NCBI RefSeq assembly: GCF_016742955.1
Contig: NZ_JABBYC010000001.1
Span: forward strand, 62,001-126,000
Reading direction: 5' to 3'
From: Myceligenerans indicum
GTDB taxonomy: Bacteria; Actinomycetota; Actinomycetes; Actinomycetales; Cellulomonadaceae
DNA: 64,000 bases
Shown: positions 18,632 to 31,095 of the stretch, piece after piece
Layout: every line of letters starts with the position of its first letter
Position numbering within the stretch: the stretch's first letter is position 1
Position numbers and translations under genes: made by a program
The notes under the pieces: generated by a model
What the model was told of the DNA's origin: nothing
The model's database searches: none
Seen by the model: only the letters and a program-made list of their open reading frames with translations

Positions 18632-19990
18632 ATGCCGTCGTCCTCGCCTCGGTCCATCACGATCGTCGGAGCTGGTCTGGCCGGCGCGCAGACCGCCGCG
18701 GGCCTTCGTGCGCACGGCTTCGCCGGCCGGCTGACCGTTCTCGGCGCGGAGGGCGTGCCGCCGTACGACCGACCGCCGCTGTCCAAGGAGCTGCTCACAC
18801 GTACCGAGCCGCTGTGGATCTCGGACGACCTGGGTGTCGACCTGTCCGTGCTGGCCGACGACGTCCGCCTGGACGACCCGGCGACCCGTCTCACCGTCAC
18901 CCGGGAGAACGTGGCCACGACGGTGGCGTCGTCGGACACGATCGTCTCGGACGCCGTGGTACTGGCATGCGGGGCCCAGCCGGTCCTCCCCCCGGGCTGG
19001 GAGGCGGCGTCCGTGCTGCACACGTACCGCGACGCGGAGGCGTTGCGGGCGGCGATCGGGCCGGGTGTGCGGGTGGTCGTCGTGGGAGCCGGGTGGATCG
19101 GCGCGGAGGTGGCGGGCGTCGCCGCCGGGGCGGGTGCGGAGGTGACCGTCGTGGAGGCGGGCGCGTCCCCACTCGAACGGCAGCTCGGTGGCACGGTCGG
19201 TGCTCATCTCGCGCCGTGGTTCGCGGCGGCCGGGGTGCGCCTGGTCACGGGCGTGCCCGTCGAGAAGGTGTCCGACGACGGCGTCCGCACCGCCGCGGGC
19301 GAACACTTCGCCGCGGACCTGGTGCTTGCCGCCGTGGGTGCCCGGCCGGCGTCGGACTGGCTGCGCGGCTCGCTCCCGCTCGACGCCCGCGGCGGACTCC
19401 GGGTCAACCGCGCGGGCCGATTCCTCGGGCTGTCCACGCCGAGCGACCCCGCGGGCCGGCTGCATGCCGACGCCCTCAACCGGGTGTGGGCGGTCGGGGA
19501 CATCGCGACACGGGACCACCCGGTGTTCGGGCCGGTTCCGGGCGGGCACTGGTCCGCGGCGCTGCACGATCCGGAACAGACGGCGCGTGCCCTGCTGGGC
19601 GTCGACGAGCGCCCGGCGGATGCGGAGGAGGTGCGTGCGCGGCTCGGCCTGGCCCCGCTGCGCAGCCAGGCGCCGTATGTGTTCAGCCGGCAGCTCGGGC
19701 ACGATCTGGCACTCTTCGGGGTTCCGTCACCGTTCGAGGAGGTGGCCTTCCGGGGGGATCCCGCCGGGGGCGAGCGCTGGGCGGCGTTCTACGTCGAGCA
19801 CCGCATGCACCGCAACCCGCCGCCGACCGGGCAAGGGCACCACGTCGCCCGGGTGCGGGCGGTGCTGCTGGCGGACTCGCCGCGGGAGGTCGGCCAGGTG
19901 CGGAAGCTGATGAACCGTCCCGAACCGCTGGTCGTCGACCTGGACAAGGTGGTGGATCCGTCGGTGCGGCTCCGGGACGCCGTGGTCTGA
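18632..19990 (+). CDS. FAD/NAD-dependent ferredoxin (rubredoxin) reductase-like oxidoreductase
   Basis: 452-residue flavoprotein. FAD site TIVGAGLAGAQTAAGLRAHG at the N-terminus, VPPYDRPPLSKELL (ferredoxin-reductase family), NAD site VVVVGAGWIGAEVAGVAAGAGAEVTVVEA around residue 150, and the second FAD motif RVWAVGDIATRD near 290, followed by a reductase C-terminal domain. It would pass electrons from NAD(P)H to a ferredoxin, often for a cytochrome P450 or Rieske oxygenase; no such partner lies next to it. ATG 18632 is 6 nt after TACGGT (18620-18625), a leaderless signature. Confidence 0.9.
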   Translation: MPSSSPRSITIVGAGLAGAQTAAGLRAHGFAGRLTVLGAEGVPPYDRPPLSKELLTRTEPLWISDDLGVDLSVLADDVRLDDPATRLTVTRENVATTVASSDTIVSDAVVLACGAQPVLPPGWEAASVLHTYRDAEALRAAIGPGVRVVVVGAGWIGAEVAGVAAGAGAEVTVVEAGASPLERQLGGTVGAHLAPWFAAAGVRLVTGVPVEKVSDDGVRTAAGEHFAADLVLAAVGARPASDWLRGSLPLDARGGLRVNRAGRFLGLSTPSDPAGRLHADALNRVWAVGDIATRDHPVFGPVPGGHWSAALHDPEQTARALLGVDERPADAEEVRARLGLAPLRSQAPYVFSRQLGHDLALFGVPSPFEEVAFRGDPAGGERWAAFYVEHRMHRNPPPTGQGHHVARVRAVLLADSPREVGQVRKLMNRPEPLVVDLDKVVDPSVRLRDAVV

Positions 19991-20016
19991 CCGTCCGTCT
20001 CCCTGCCTGGCCGGAG

Positions 20017-20062
20017 ACCGCCGGGGCGGTGGGTTCCCGTGGGAACCCACCGCCCCGGCGGT
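20017..20062. terminator. Bidirectional terminator between flavoprotein and aquaporin genes
   Basis: 22-bp perfect inverted repeat, arms 20017-20038 and 20041-20062, only 2 nt at the centre (the real loop would open to about 6 nt). It lies between the stops of two convergent genes. Confidence 0.85.
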
Positions 20063-20081
20063 GCGTCGTGGTCCTCAGAAC

Positions 20082-21002
20082 TCAGTCGGTCTTCTTGTCC
20101 GTGGCGTCCGTGTCGGCGTCCGTGTCGGTGTCCACGACGTCGTCCTCGGTGGTGTCGCCGCCGTACGTTCCCTCGGGAGCCTCGGTCCCGAACGCCTCGA
20201 CGCCCTGATCCGGTTCCTGCGAGCCGAACGCCACCGCGAAGAGCGCGGCGATCCCGGCGCCCACGAGCGGGGCGACCCAGAACAGCCAGACCTGGCCGCT
20301 CACGCCGCCCCAGTCGTTGGCGAAGACCGCGGCGACGGTGGAACGCACCGGGTTCAGGCCCGCACCCGTGACCGGGTAGGTCACGACGGTGAGCACGGCC
20401 AGGCCGGCACCGCCGGCCGCCGCCATGACACCCCGGCTCTTCGTCCCGGCGCCCAGCGCGATGCCGGCCAGTGCCGCCGACGCGATGAGCTCGACGATCC
20501 CCGCCTGGAACAGGTTGAACGTCGCGCCGCCCTGCGAGAGCACGGACAGCGGGGAGAAGTCACCCCATCCGTTCGCGGCCCCGGCGTACAGGTCCCACTT
20601 GTCCTCCTTGCCGAGCAGCTCGTGGAGCTTGTCAGGGATCGTCGCGACGATGAGGCCGCCGGCCGCGAAGCCACCGATGAGCTGGCCGATCCAGTACAGC
20701 GGGACCTCGGCCCAGGGCACCCGGCCGGCGATGGCCTGCGCGAGCGTGATCGCCGGGTTGAACCAGCCGCCGGACACGTGGCCGACGGCGATCAGTGCCG
20801 CCGCGTAGGCGAAGCCGGCGGTCAGCGCGATGCCGATGGTGCCCGACTGGTTGAGGAAGCTGTACACGCCGATGCCGAGCACCCCGAGCACGAGGACGAA
20901 GGTGCCGAAGGCCTCGGCGAGCACCCGCGACAGGGTGCCGGAGCCGTAGGTCTCGGAAGGGGCGTCGAGCGCGCCGTCGGGCACGGCGTACGCGTTGGCC
21001 AT
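20082..21002 (-). CDS. Aquaporin / MIP-family channel
   Basis: Water or small-solute channel, 306 residues. Six hydrophobic helices with the first half-helix motif [10 protein letters not shown] and the second [10 protein letters not shown]; the second NPA is NPV here. A loop with [17 protein letters not shown] separates the halves. The C-terminal tail of about 45 residues is extremely acidic ([21 protein letters not shown]). ATG 21002 is preceded by AAAGGATC. The frame is open for 3.3 kb further upstream but that part is antisense to mdh and icd. Confidence 0.92.
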   Translation of the reverse strand: MANAYAVPDGALDAPSETYGSGTLSRVLAEAFGTFVLVLGVLGIGVYSFLNQSGTIGIALTAGFAYAAALIAVGHVSGGWFNPAITLAQAIAGRVPWAEVPLYWIGQLIGGFAAGGLIVATIPDKLHELLGKEDKWDLYAGAANGWGDFSPLSVLSQGGATFNLFQAGIVELIASAALAGIALGAGTKSRGVMAAAGGAGLAVLTVVTYPVTGAGLNPVRSTVAAVFANDWGGVSGQVWLFWVAPLVGAGIAALFAVAFGSQEPDQGVEAFGTEAPEGTYGGDTTEDDVVDTDTDADTDATDKKTD

Positions 21003-21133
21003 GAGAGATGATCCTTTCGGGTGGCGCACGCGGGTGCGTGCCGGGTGTCGGGGAGCATCCTGCCAGTAATCACCTGAACACGACCTGAATGCGGCGATTC
21101 CTGACCCGCACCTTGGCCCGGGCGCGCGGCCTC

Positions 21134-21160
21134 CATGCCGTCGGTGATGCCGTCGGTCAC
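21134..21160. repeat. Two-copy 12-nt direct repeat upstream of mdh
   Basis: ATGCCGTCGGTG followed directly by ATGCCGTCGGTC, in the 222-bp gap between the divergent aquaporin and mdh genes. The rest of the gap shows a small GC dyad near 21023-21040 and nothing else I can name. Confidence 0.5.
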
Positions 21161-21212
21161 GAGTTCGCGAAGATTTTCGGGCGGGCACTGGGCAGGGGTA
21201 CCGGTTCGGTGA

Positions 21213-22211
<999 letters not shown>

Positions 22212-22274
22212 CGCCGTGGGCGGCGGCCTGTGAGTCTCGTTACCCGATGTCTCGATCGAGGTTTCGGCGCGGTA

Positions 22275-24545
<2,271 letters not shown>

Positions 24546-24632
24546 CGCTCTCGGCGGGTACGATGGCGGTCGTGGTGGGTTCCGGACGGAACGTCACCAC
24601 GGCCGCCGTCGTCGTTCGCCCCGGCGGTGGTC

Positions 24633-25166
24633 TCAGGCAGCTTCCTCCAGGGTTGCCCGCAGGGTGGGGAGGTCCGTGCCTGCCGCCGAGAGTGCCCGGG
24701 CGCCGGGGGAGCGGGGGTCGCGGAGAACGCCCAGCAGCAGGTGGCCCGCGCTGATGTCCTTGCTGCGCAGGCGGACCGCTTCGCGCAGTGCGAGCTCGAG
24801 GCACTTCTTGGCGTCACGGGTGAACGGGAGGTGCCCACCCCGGCCGTGACGCCGGGTCGCGGCGTCGAACGCCCCGTCGCTGAAAGTGGCGTCGGCGGTC
24901 TCGCGGACGGCGTCGAGGTCGATCCCGAGCGAGGCGAGTGCTTCGCGGTCGAGGCCGCTGTCGCCGGAGATCTCGCGGCGGACCGCCGATGCGATCGTGC
25001 CCGGGGCGAGGCCTGACGAGCGCAGGGCCCTGGCAGTGGTGCCGCCGGACTCGGTGAGCGCGATGACGACGTGGCGCGTGTCGATGGCGGGTGAGTGCAG
25101 GCTGCGGGCCACGATCTGTGCGTCGGTGACGACGGCGCGTGCCTCGCGGGTGAATCGCTCGAACAT
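24633..25166 (-). CDS. Clp N-terminal-domain protein (chaperone adaptor-like)
   Basis: 177 residues made of two Clp repeat units: RFTREARAVVTDAQIVARSL near the N-terminus and FTRDAKKCLELALREAVRL with AGHLLLGVLRD in the second. These match the N-terminal substrate/adaptor domain of ClpA/ClpC; there is no AAA+ module, so it is a stand-alone N-domain. It may compete for or deliver substrates to ClpC, or act in stress response (inference). AGGAGG precedes ATG 25166. It is downstream of and co-directional with the small HTH gene at 25219-25422, probably in one operon. Confidence 0.87.
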   Translation of the reverse strand: MFERFTREARAVVTDAQIVARSLHSPAIDTRHVVIALTESGGTTARALRSSGLAPGTIASAVRREISGDSGLDREALASLGIDLDAVRETADATFSDGAFDAATRRHGRGGHLPFTRDAKKCLELALREAVRLRSKDISAGHLLLGVLRDPRSPGARALSAAGTDLPTLRATLEEAA

Positions 25167-25218
25167 GTGCGGGCCTCCTGGGTGATGGGGTGGGCTGTTC
25201 CTGTGCGGGTGGGCGGGG

Positions 25219-25422
25219 TTACGGACGCCGGTGCTTCTTGTGGACCGCCTGGCGGCTGACGCCGAGCGCGTCGGCGATGTCCTGCCAGGACCAGCCGAGG
25301 TCCCGGGCGCGCTCCACCTGGAGAGACTCGAGGCGGTCGGCGAGCTCGCGCAGGGAGCGCACGGCGCGCAGTCCCGCGCGCGGATCGTCCCCGGCGGCGG
25401 TGGTGGCGAGAGTGGAGTTCAT
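25219..25422 (-). CDS. Small helix-turn-helix DNA-binding protein
   Basis: 67 residues. The C-terminal half is a compact HTH (GWSWQDIADALGVSRQAVHKKH) ending in basic residues; the N-terminal half is a short amphipathic helix region (LRELADRLESLQVERARDLG) suited to dimerisation. It is paired with the Clp-N gene 52 bp downstream. Its promoter holds two copies of TGTCAA-N6-TTGAC, so autoregulation is likely (inference). The -10 CATAGT ends 6 nt before the ATG, so the mRNA is probably leaderless. Confidence 0.88.
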   Translation of the reverse strand: MNSTLATTAAGDDPRAGLRAVRSLRELADRLESLQVERARDLGWSWQDIADALGVSRQAVHKKHRRP

Positions 25423-25423
25423 C

Positions 25424-25470
25424 TGTCAACTATGGTTGACGACGGTCGAAATTGTCAATCTAGGTTGACA
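25424..25470 (-). promoter_or_regulatory. Promoter with two TGTCAA-N6-TTGACA operators
   Basis: Site 1 is 25424-25441 and site 2 is 25453-25470, both TGTCAA-N6-TTGAC(A/G), centres 29 bp apart. Read on the minus strand, site 2 contains a perfect -35 TTGACA (25458-25453), then an 18-nt spacer and -10 CATAGT (25435-25430) inside site 1, with the A of the ATG 7 nt further on. Both operators therefore cover the core promoter of the HTH gene. Confidence 0.78.
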
Positions 25471-25653
25471 AGGTTGTGTCGCGGCTGCGGTGGGGGTGCG
25501 GTTCGATCCTGCGATCAGGGCGGTGTTATCCACAGATGGTTGCTTCAGGGGGAGGTTCGTGCGCGGGATGGATAGGATCGAACGCAAGGACGATGGCGCT
25601 GGGGCGCTGAATGCGATCAATGCCGGCTGATGCCGGTCGAGGGGGTGGTTGTC

Positions 25654-27390
25654 GTGAGCGGGACGTTCCCTGGAGTGCGGGACAGGCGCGGAGCGCTTCC
25701 CGTGCCCTCTCACACCCGCGCGCGGGTCGAGGTCGCATTGCCCTGGGGGTCCCGGGAGGACCTCTCGCGGGGATGGTCGCAGCGGCCTCTCGGTGGCGAA
25801 GGGCTGATTGCGCTGCTCGCGCAGGTCGGGGTGGAGCCGGGGCCATGGCTCGCGGAGGTGCTGGAGGCGCTGATCGCGCCGGAGGGGCCGGGAGATCTCG
25901 AGCGGCTCGATGCCGTGGAACTGGCGGCGCTGGCCGCAGGTGCCGAGCGGCTGACCGCGTGGGCGCAGGCCCTGCAGGCCCGGGCTGCCGCCGCGCTGGT
26001 GGGATCCCAGGGCGGTGTGCTCGCACTCGACCAGGCCGAGACGGTCCTCAAGGACCGCCTGAAGGTCACCGCCCGCGAGGGAGGGGCCGTCGTGCGTCGC
26101 GCGGATCGGTGCGTCCGGTTTCCGGAGGTGCTGGCCGCTCTGGAGGCCGGTCGCATCGACGTGCGCAAGGCTGACACTCTTCTGGGTGCGGGTGCCGAGC
26201 TGACCGACGAGGAACGCGCCGCCGCGATCCAAGTGCTCCTGCCGGAGGCGTCACGGCGTACCTGGTGCTGGTTGTCGGAGCAGCTGAACGCTCTGGCGAA
26301 TCGCCTGCACGGCGGTGGGGAGGAGTGGGAGCAGGCCGCCGAGCGCTCGAACGTGTGGCTGGAGACCGCCGCGCCGGGAATGGCCCTCCTGACCGCCCTG
26401 ATGCCCGCGAAGGACGCCGCCCGGGTGTTCAACGCGGTTCAGGCGGGCGCGGACCAGCTCCTGCGGCAGCCGGGTCGGCGGCGGCGGCGCGGGCAGGCGC
26501 GCGCCGCGGCGCTCACCTCACTGGTGACCGGGCGAATGGTGCCGCACCTGATCGAGGAAGGTGGCGGGGAGCCGGCCGGAGGTGCTCCGGACGGTCTGCG
26601 TGTCCCGATCGCGGAACCGGGTGTGCTGGTGCCACCCGTGCGGGACACCGACCTGGTGCCCGTACCGGCCGAGGAGGACGGTGTGGCGTCCACGGTCCCC
26701 GCGCCTGTCGAGGCGGGGGTGGTCGTGCGTGCCGTCGAGGTGCCCGCGACCGTGAACGTCACCGTCCCCGCGAGCGTGCTGGCCGCTCCCGGCGGCGACA
26801 CTCCCGGCATCCTGGACCTGCTGGGTCCGATCCCGGCCGAGACCGCCCGAGAGATCGCAGGCGAGGGCGTGTGGCACCGCCTCGTCACCGACCCGGTCAC
26901 CGGCATCCTGACGGACTACTCCACCGCGGGGTACCGGCCACCGGACCGGCTCCGCCAGGCCGTCCAGGTTCGCGACGGCTTCTGCGCCCACGCCGGCTGC
27001 GACCGCCCTGCCACGCGGTGCGACCTGGACCACATCGATCCGTTCGACCCCGATCGCCGGGAGGCGCCGGGTGATCCGGGGCAGACCCGTGCGGGCAACC
27101 TGCACGCACTGTGCCGACGCCATCACAACCTCAAGACCCACGCCGGCTGGCACGTCGAACGAGACCCGGTCACCGGCACCGAGACCTGGACGGCCCCCGG
27201 CGGTCACACCGAGGTCTACCGACCAGATCCCGTCGATCCGGCAGCCCGGTATTCACTGACCGCCGGCATCCATGCCGATCCCGTCCCGGAAGTGCCCGGC
27301 GGGCTGACCCTGGCCTGCCCGCCCACCGGGCCCGCGGCCGGCCAACAGCCGGCCGAGCCACCGGATGGTGACGTGGAGCTGCCGTTCTGA
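25654..27390 (+). CDS. DUF222 protein with C-terminal HNH endonuclease domain
   Basis: 578 residues from GTG 25654 (GAGGGGG lies 8 nt upstream; the ATG at 25630 has no such site). The large N-terminal DUF222 region contains WAQALQARAAAAL and ADTLLGAGAELTDEERAAA. The C-terminal HNH motif runs from about residue 444: CAHAGC, CDLDHIDPFD and GNLHALCRRHHNLKTHAGW, with both cysteine pairs and catalytic histidines present. These proteins are abundant multicopy genes in actinobacteria (13E12-repeat type); the biological target is unknown. Cys pairs imply a zinc-stabilised fold. No mobile-element ends are visible next to it. Confidence 0.88.
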   Translation: MSGTFPGVRDRRGALPVPSHTRARVEVALPWGSREDLSRGWSQRPLGGEGLIALLAQVGVEPGPWLAEVLEALIAPEGPGDLERLDAVELAALAAGAERLTAWAQALQARAAAALVGSQGGVLALDQAETVLKDRLKVTAREGGAVVRRADRCVRFPEVLAALEAGRIDVRKADTLLGAGAELTDEERAAAIQVLLPEASRRTWCWLSEQLNALANRLHGGGEEWEQAAERSNVWLETAAPGMALLTALMPAKDAARVFNAVQAGADQLLRQPGRRRRRGQARAAALTSLVTGRMVPHLIEEGGGEPAGGAPDGLRVPIAEPGVLVPPVRDTDLVPVPAEEDGVASTVPAPVEAGVVVRAVEVPATVNVTVPASVLAAPGGDTPGILDLLGPIPAETAREIAGEGVWHRLVTDPVTGILTDYSTAGYRPPDRLRQAVQVRDGFCAHAGCDRPATRCDLDHIDPFDPDRREAPGDPGQTRAGNLHALCRRHHNLKTHAGWHVERDPVTGTETWTAPGGHTEVYRPDPVDPAARYSLTAGIHADPVPEVPGGLTLACPPTGPAAGQQPAEPPDGDVELPF

Positions 27391-27436
27391 AAAAAGAGGA
27401 GGGCGATGTCATTGTGCCGACGTAGCGTGAGCGGTG

Positions 27437-30400
27437 ATGGTCCAGGCAACGATTTCTCCTCCGCAGCGCGCCACCCAGACCCGGGACGAGCGCGTCTCCG
27501 GTGACCCGTCGCGACGGCTCGACTGGCGTCGGCTGCGAGGTCCCGTCGCGGCGATCGCGCTCCTCGCCCTGGTCGTGGCGGTCACGGCTCAGGCATACGG
27601 AGCGGTCGTCGCAGGACGGCTCGCGGAGAGTGCCACCGTCATGGGCGTCGTGCTTCTCGCGGCGTGCCTCGTCGGCGGAGCGTTCCTGGACAGTGCCGGT
27701 CAGGTGGCATGGGCCGGTGTCACGGACCGGGCCGAGGGCAGGCTGCGCGGCGATCTGCTGCGGGCGGCCATGCACCAGCCGCTGGACACGCTCAACGAGC
27801 AGGCGGTCGGGGAGATCCTGGACCGCGTCGACGACGACACGCACGCCGTCGGGCAGCTCGTGCGCCGGCAGCTGTGGGGTGCCGCGCGCTCGGTGGTCGG
27901 CTGCGTGCCGATGTGGATCATCGCCGGGCTGCAGTGGTGGCCCGCCTGGTTCCTGTTCCCCGTTCTCGTCGCGACGACCGTGCTGCTCATCCGCGGCCTG
28001 CTGGGTCAGATCGTGAAGCTCAAGGTCGTGGAGGAGGCGGCGTGGACCGATCATGCCGCCGCCTTCGAGGAGGCGATCGCCGCCCGTGACGATCTGCGCA
28101 CCAGCCTGGGCCGTGCGTTCGCGATCCGGCGCTTGGCCGGGCTGTCCGCCGAGGTGCACCGCCGGCTGGAGGCAGTCGTCAAGGTTGAGTCGCGGATGCT
28201 GCGCCGCGCCGGCGTCGCGCTGCACGCCATGCTCGCGGGCGTCGCCGTGATGGGCGCAGCCCTTGCGGCCGACGGCGATCTGGGCATCGACCGGCTCGTG
28301 ACGCTGTTCCTGGTCACGGCCGGCTTCGTGGCGCAGACCGACATGCTGATCCATCACCTGCCCGATATCCAGGAGGGTCTGGGAGCGATCACCAGGATCA
28401 AGCAGATGCTCGGCGTCGCACCCGAGCCGGACGGCGGCGAGCCCGTGCCGGAGCCGCCGCTGAACCTGAAACTGCGTGACCTGCACTTCTCCTACAGCGA
28501 GGGAACGTTCGCCCTGCAGGGTGTGGACCTGAGGGTGCCCGCCGGTGAGACCGTCGCCCTGGTGGGGCGGACCGGCTCCGGCAAGTCCACCCTGGCGGGC
28601 CTTCTGTCCCGCGCCGTCGAGCCGCCCCGCGGGTCGGTCTTCCTGGGCGGTGTGGACGTGCGGGATCTCGACCTGCAGGCGCTGCGCGCCTCGGTCGGGG
28701 TCGTGACCCAGCGCACCGAGATCCTGGCCGGCACGCTCGCCGAGAACATCGCGCTGTTCGCCGACGTGCCCCGGGAACACATCGAGGCTGCCGTGGCAGA
28801 ACTCGGCCTGGCCGACTGGGTCGGCGGACTGCCCGACGGGCTGGACACCCTGCTCGGCCCTGGCGGCACCCGGCTGTCGGCGGGGGAGGAGCAGCTCGTC
28901 GCGTTCGCGCGGCTGCTGGTACGTCACGTGCAGGTGGTCGTGCTGGACGAGGCGACGGCACGCATGGATCCGCTCACCGAGGCGCGTGTCGTGGCCGCCG
29001 CGAACCGGCTGCTGACCGGGCGCACGGGTGTCCTCATCGCGCACCGTCTCACCACCATCGAGCGCGCGGGGCACGTGGCCGTCCTCGACCACGGCCGGGT
29101 GGTGCAGCAGGGGCGGCGTGCCGAGCTGGCCGTGGCCGCCGGCCCGTTCCGGGACCTGCTGGAGGCGAGCGCGTCGCACGCCGCCGAGGACGGCCTCCTG
29201 GAAGAAGCCGACCGGCAGGAGGCCGTGGTCGCGGCAGGCAAGGTCGTCGCGCCCGCGGAGGCGGAGACGGAGATGACGGCGGACGCTCCCACGGCGACCC
29301 CGTCCGGGGGTGGTGTCGGGACCAGGCGGCGCCGAGGCGCTCCGCCGGAGATCGACGATCCCGGGGACGGTCCCAGCCTGGCGCGCACCGTCCTGCACGC
29401 GGTCCTCGTCCGCCCCGCGTGGGGCCTGTTCGGGGTCGTGCTGTTCCTGGCGTTCAGCATGGTCAACGCCGCGGGCGTGCTCACGACGTTCCTGTGGGGC
29501 CGCATCGTGGAGGGCATCGACTCGGGTGGGGGCGTTCCGCTGGCCGAGTTCATCGGACTGCCCGTGCTGCTGATCGCCTCGCCGATCCTGCTCGCCCACG
29601 CCATCTACGTGTACCCGAAGTGGTGGATCGACATCCTGCTCCGCGTGCGGATGTCGGTCATGGCCGGGCAGACCAGGCAGCGGCGCCTTCCCGCCACCCC
29701 GCCGGGCGAGATCGTCGCCCGGGCGATGGACGCCGACCGCTTCGTGAACTACACCGACCGCTGGATCGACTTCGTCAACGGCCTCGTCGTGGTCTCCGTG
29801 GCGACGCTGGTCGGCCGATCCTGGCTGGTCGGTGCGGTCCTGCTGAGCGTCATGGCGATCTCGGCGCTCGCGTCCGCGATCGGGCGCCCGATCGCGGGAC
29901 GTTCCGCGACCAGGTCCTCGGCGGCGCGGGCGCGCTTCGGCCGCGCCCTGGTCTCCGCCCTCGACTCGGCGCGGACGGTCAAGCTCGCCGCCCGCACCCC
30001 GGAGGTCCACGCCCACCTGCGCCAGGTCGACGGCGGGCGCGTCCGGGCGGCGATCTTCGAACACCGCGTCCAGGCGGTGCTGGAGGGTGTGCCGGGCATC
30101 GTCCTGCAGAGTGGTGTCGTCGTCGCCTGGGCCCTGCTCCTGCACGGCACGTGGAGCCTGGCGACCACCTTGATGGTCGCCGGCGCGGTCGCCGGTTTCG
30201 GCTGGTTCGGCATGGTCGCGGGCATGGTCATCACCGAGGCCCCCGGTACGCGCAACTGGCAGAAGGCGACCAGCCGGTTCGCCGGTGGCGTCGACCTGAT
30301 CGACCAGCCTGCCGGGGTCGACCTGCCCACGGGAGCCGCTCCCCAGCCCGCACCCGGTCCCCGGGAAACCCTGGACCATCTCGAGCTGCGCGGGCTCACC

Positions 30401-31051
30401 GCCGTGCACGACGACGGGACCATCGGTGTGTCGGGCGTCGATCTCACCGTGCGTCGCGGCGAGCTCATCCTGTTGCTCGGCCAGGTGGGTTCGGGCAAGT
30501 CGAGCCTGCTCTCCTCGATGGCGGGGCTCATGGAGCACGCCGGGCAGATCCGCTGGAACGACATCGAGGTGACCGACGCCCAGACGTTCCTGCGTCCCGG
30601 ACAGGTCGCCTACGTCGCGCAGATCCCGCGCGTGCTCTCGGGCACGTTCGCCGACAACGTGCGCCTGGATCACGAGCGGGAGCTCGAGGGCCCGGTCGAG
30701 GCCGCACGGCTCGCGCCGGACATGGCCGACGCCGGAGGCCCGCACTCCCTGGTGGGCCATCGCGGGGTGCGGCTGTCCGGGGGGCAGGTCCAGCGCCTGG
30801 CGCTCGCCCGAGCACTCGCCGCCGACGCCGAGCTGCTGCTCGCCGACGACGTGTCGTCCGCCCTCGACGCCGCGACGGAGATCGAGCTGTGGGCGGCGCT
30901 GCGTGAGCGCGGCACGACGGTGATCGGGGCGACGTCGAAGCGTGCGGCGCTCGCCCGCGCGGACCGCGTGGTGGTCCTGGAGGAGGGCGAGGTGGCTGCG
31001 GTGGGGCCCTGGCGCGAGCTGGCCCCGACGTGGTCGCACCTGGCGGGGTGA
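27437..31051 (+). CDS. Single-chain ABC exporter with two unequal TMD-NBD halves
   Basis: 1204 residues: TMD1, NBD1 (about 345-575), a charged linker, TMD2 (about 640-930), NBD2 (about 975-1195). NBD1 has Walker A GRTGSGKST (about 377), a variant signature LSAGE (480), Walker B with catalytic Glu (VVVLDEATA, 501) and H-loop IAHR (534). NBD2 has GQVGSGKSS (1014), a canonical LSGGQ (1113), but Walker B LLLADDVSS with Asp for Glu, and TSK where the H-loop should be. One site is thus intact and one degenerate, as in heterodimeric exporters, but encoded as one gene. The GTG at 27434 is an alternative start. Substrate unknown. Confidence 0.9.
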   Translation: MVQATISPPQRATQTRDERVSGDPSRRLDWRRLRGPVAAIALLALVVAVTAQAYGAVVAGRLAESATVMGVVLLAACLVGGAFLDSAGQVAWAGVTDRAEGRLRGDLLRAAMHQPLDTLNEQAVGEILDRVDDDTHAVGQLVRRQLWGAARSVVGCVPMWIIAGLQWWPAWFLFPVLVATTVLLIRGLLGQIVKLKVVEEAAWTDHAAAFEEAIAARDDLRTSLGRAFAIRRLAGLSAEVHRRLEAVVKVESRMLRRAGVALHAMLAGVAVMGAALAADGDLGIDRLVTLFLVTAGFVAQTDMLIHHLPDIQEGLGAITRIKQMLGVAPEPDGGEPVPEPPLNLKLRDLHFSYSEGTFALQGVDLRVPAGETVALVGRTGSGKSTLAGLLSRAVEPPRGSVFLGGVDVRDLDLQALRASVGVVTQRTEILAGTLAENIALFADVPREHIEAAVAELGLADWVGGLPDGLDTLLGPGGTRLSAGEEQLVAFARLLVRHVQVVVLDEATARMDPLTEARVVAAANRLLTGRTGVLIAHRLTTIERAGHVAVLDHGRVVQQGRRAELAVAAGPFRDLLEASASHAAEDGLLEEADRQEAVVAAGKVVAPAEAETEMTADAPTATPSGGGVGTRRRRGAPPEIDDPGDGPSLARTVLHAVLVRPAWGLFGVVLFLAFSMVNAAGVLTTFLWGRIVEGIDSGGGVPLAEFIGLPVLLIASPILLAHAIYVYPKWWIDILLRVRMSVMAGQTRQRRLPATPPGEIVARAMDADRFVNYTDRWIDFVNGLVVVSVATLVGRSWLVGAVLLSVMAISALASAIGRPIAGRSATRSSAARARFGRALVSALDSARTVKLAARTPEVHAHLRQVDGGRVRAAIFEHRVQAVLEGVPGIVLQSGVVVAWALLLHGTWSLATTLMVAGAVAGFGWFGMVAGMVITEAPGTRNWQKATSRFAGGVDLIDQPAGVDLPTGAAPQPAPGPRETLDHLELRGLTAVHDDGTIGVSGVDLTVRRGELILLLGQVGSGKSSLLSSMAGLMEHAGQIRWNDIEVTDAQTFLRPGQVAYVAQIPRVLSGTFADNVRLDHERELEGPVEAARLAPDMADAGGPHSLVGHRGVRLSGGQVQRLALARALAADAELLLADDVSSALDAATEIELWAALRERGTTVIGATSKRAALARADRVVVLEEGEVAAVGPWRELAPTWSHLAG

Positions 31052-31095
31052 GTCGTCCCGAAGGAGGACCCGTCGCGGGCGGTTACCGTGGCGCC

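Noticed and set aside
25654-27390. HNH protein as part of a mobile intron or phage
   Set aside because: The DUF222 architecture is a normal actinobacterial chromosomal family, with no intron RNA, integrase or attachment sites nearby.
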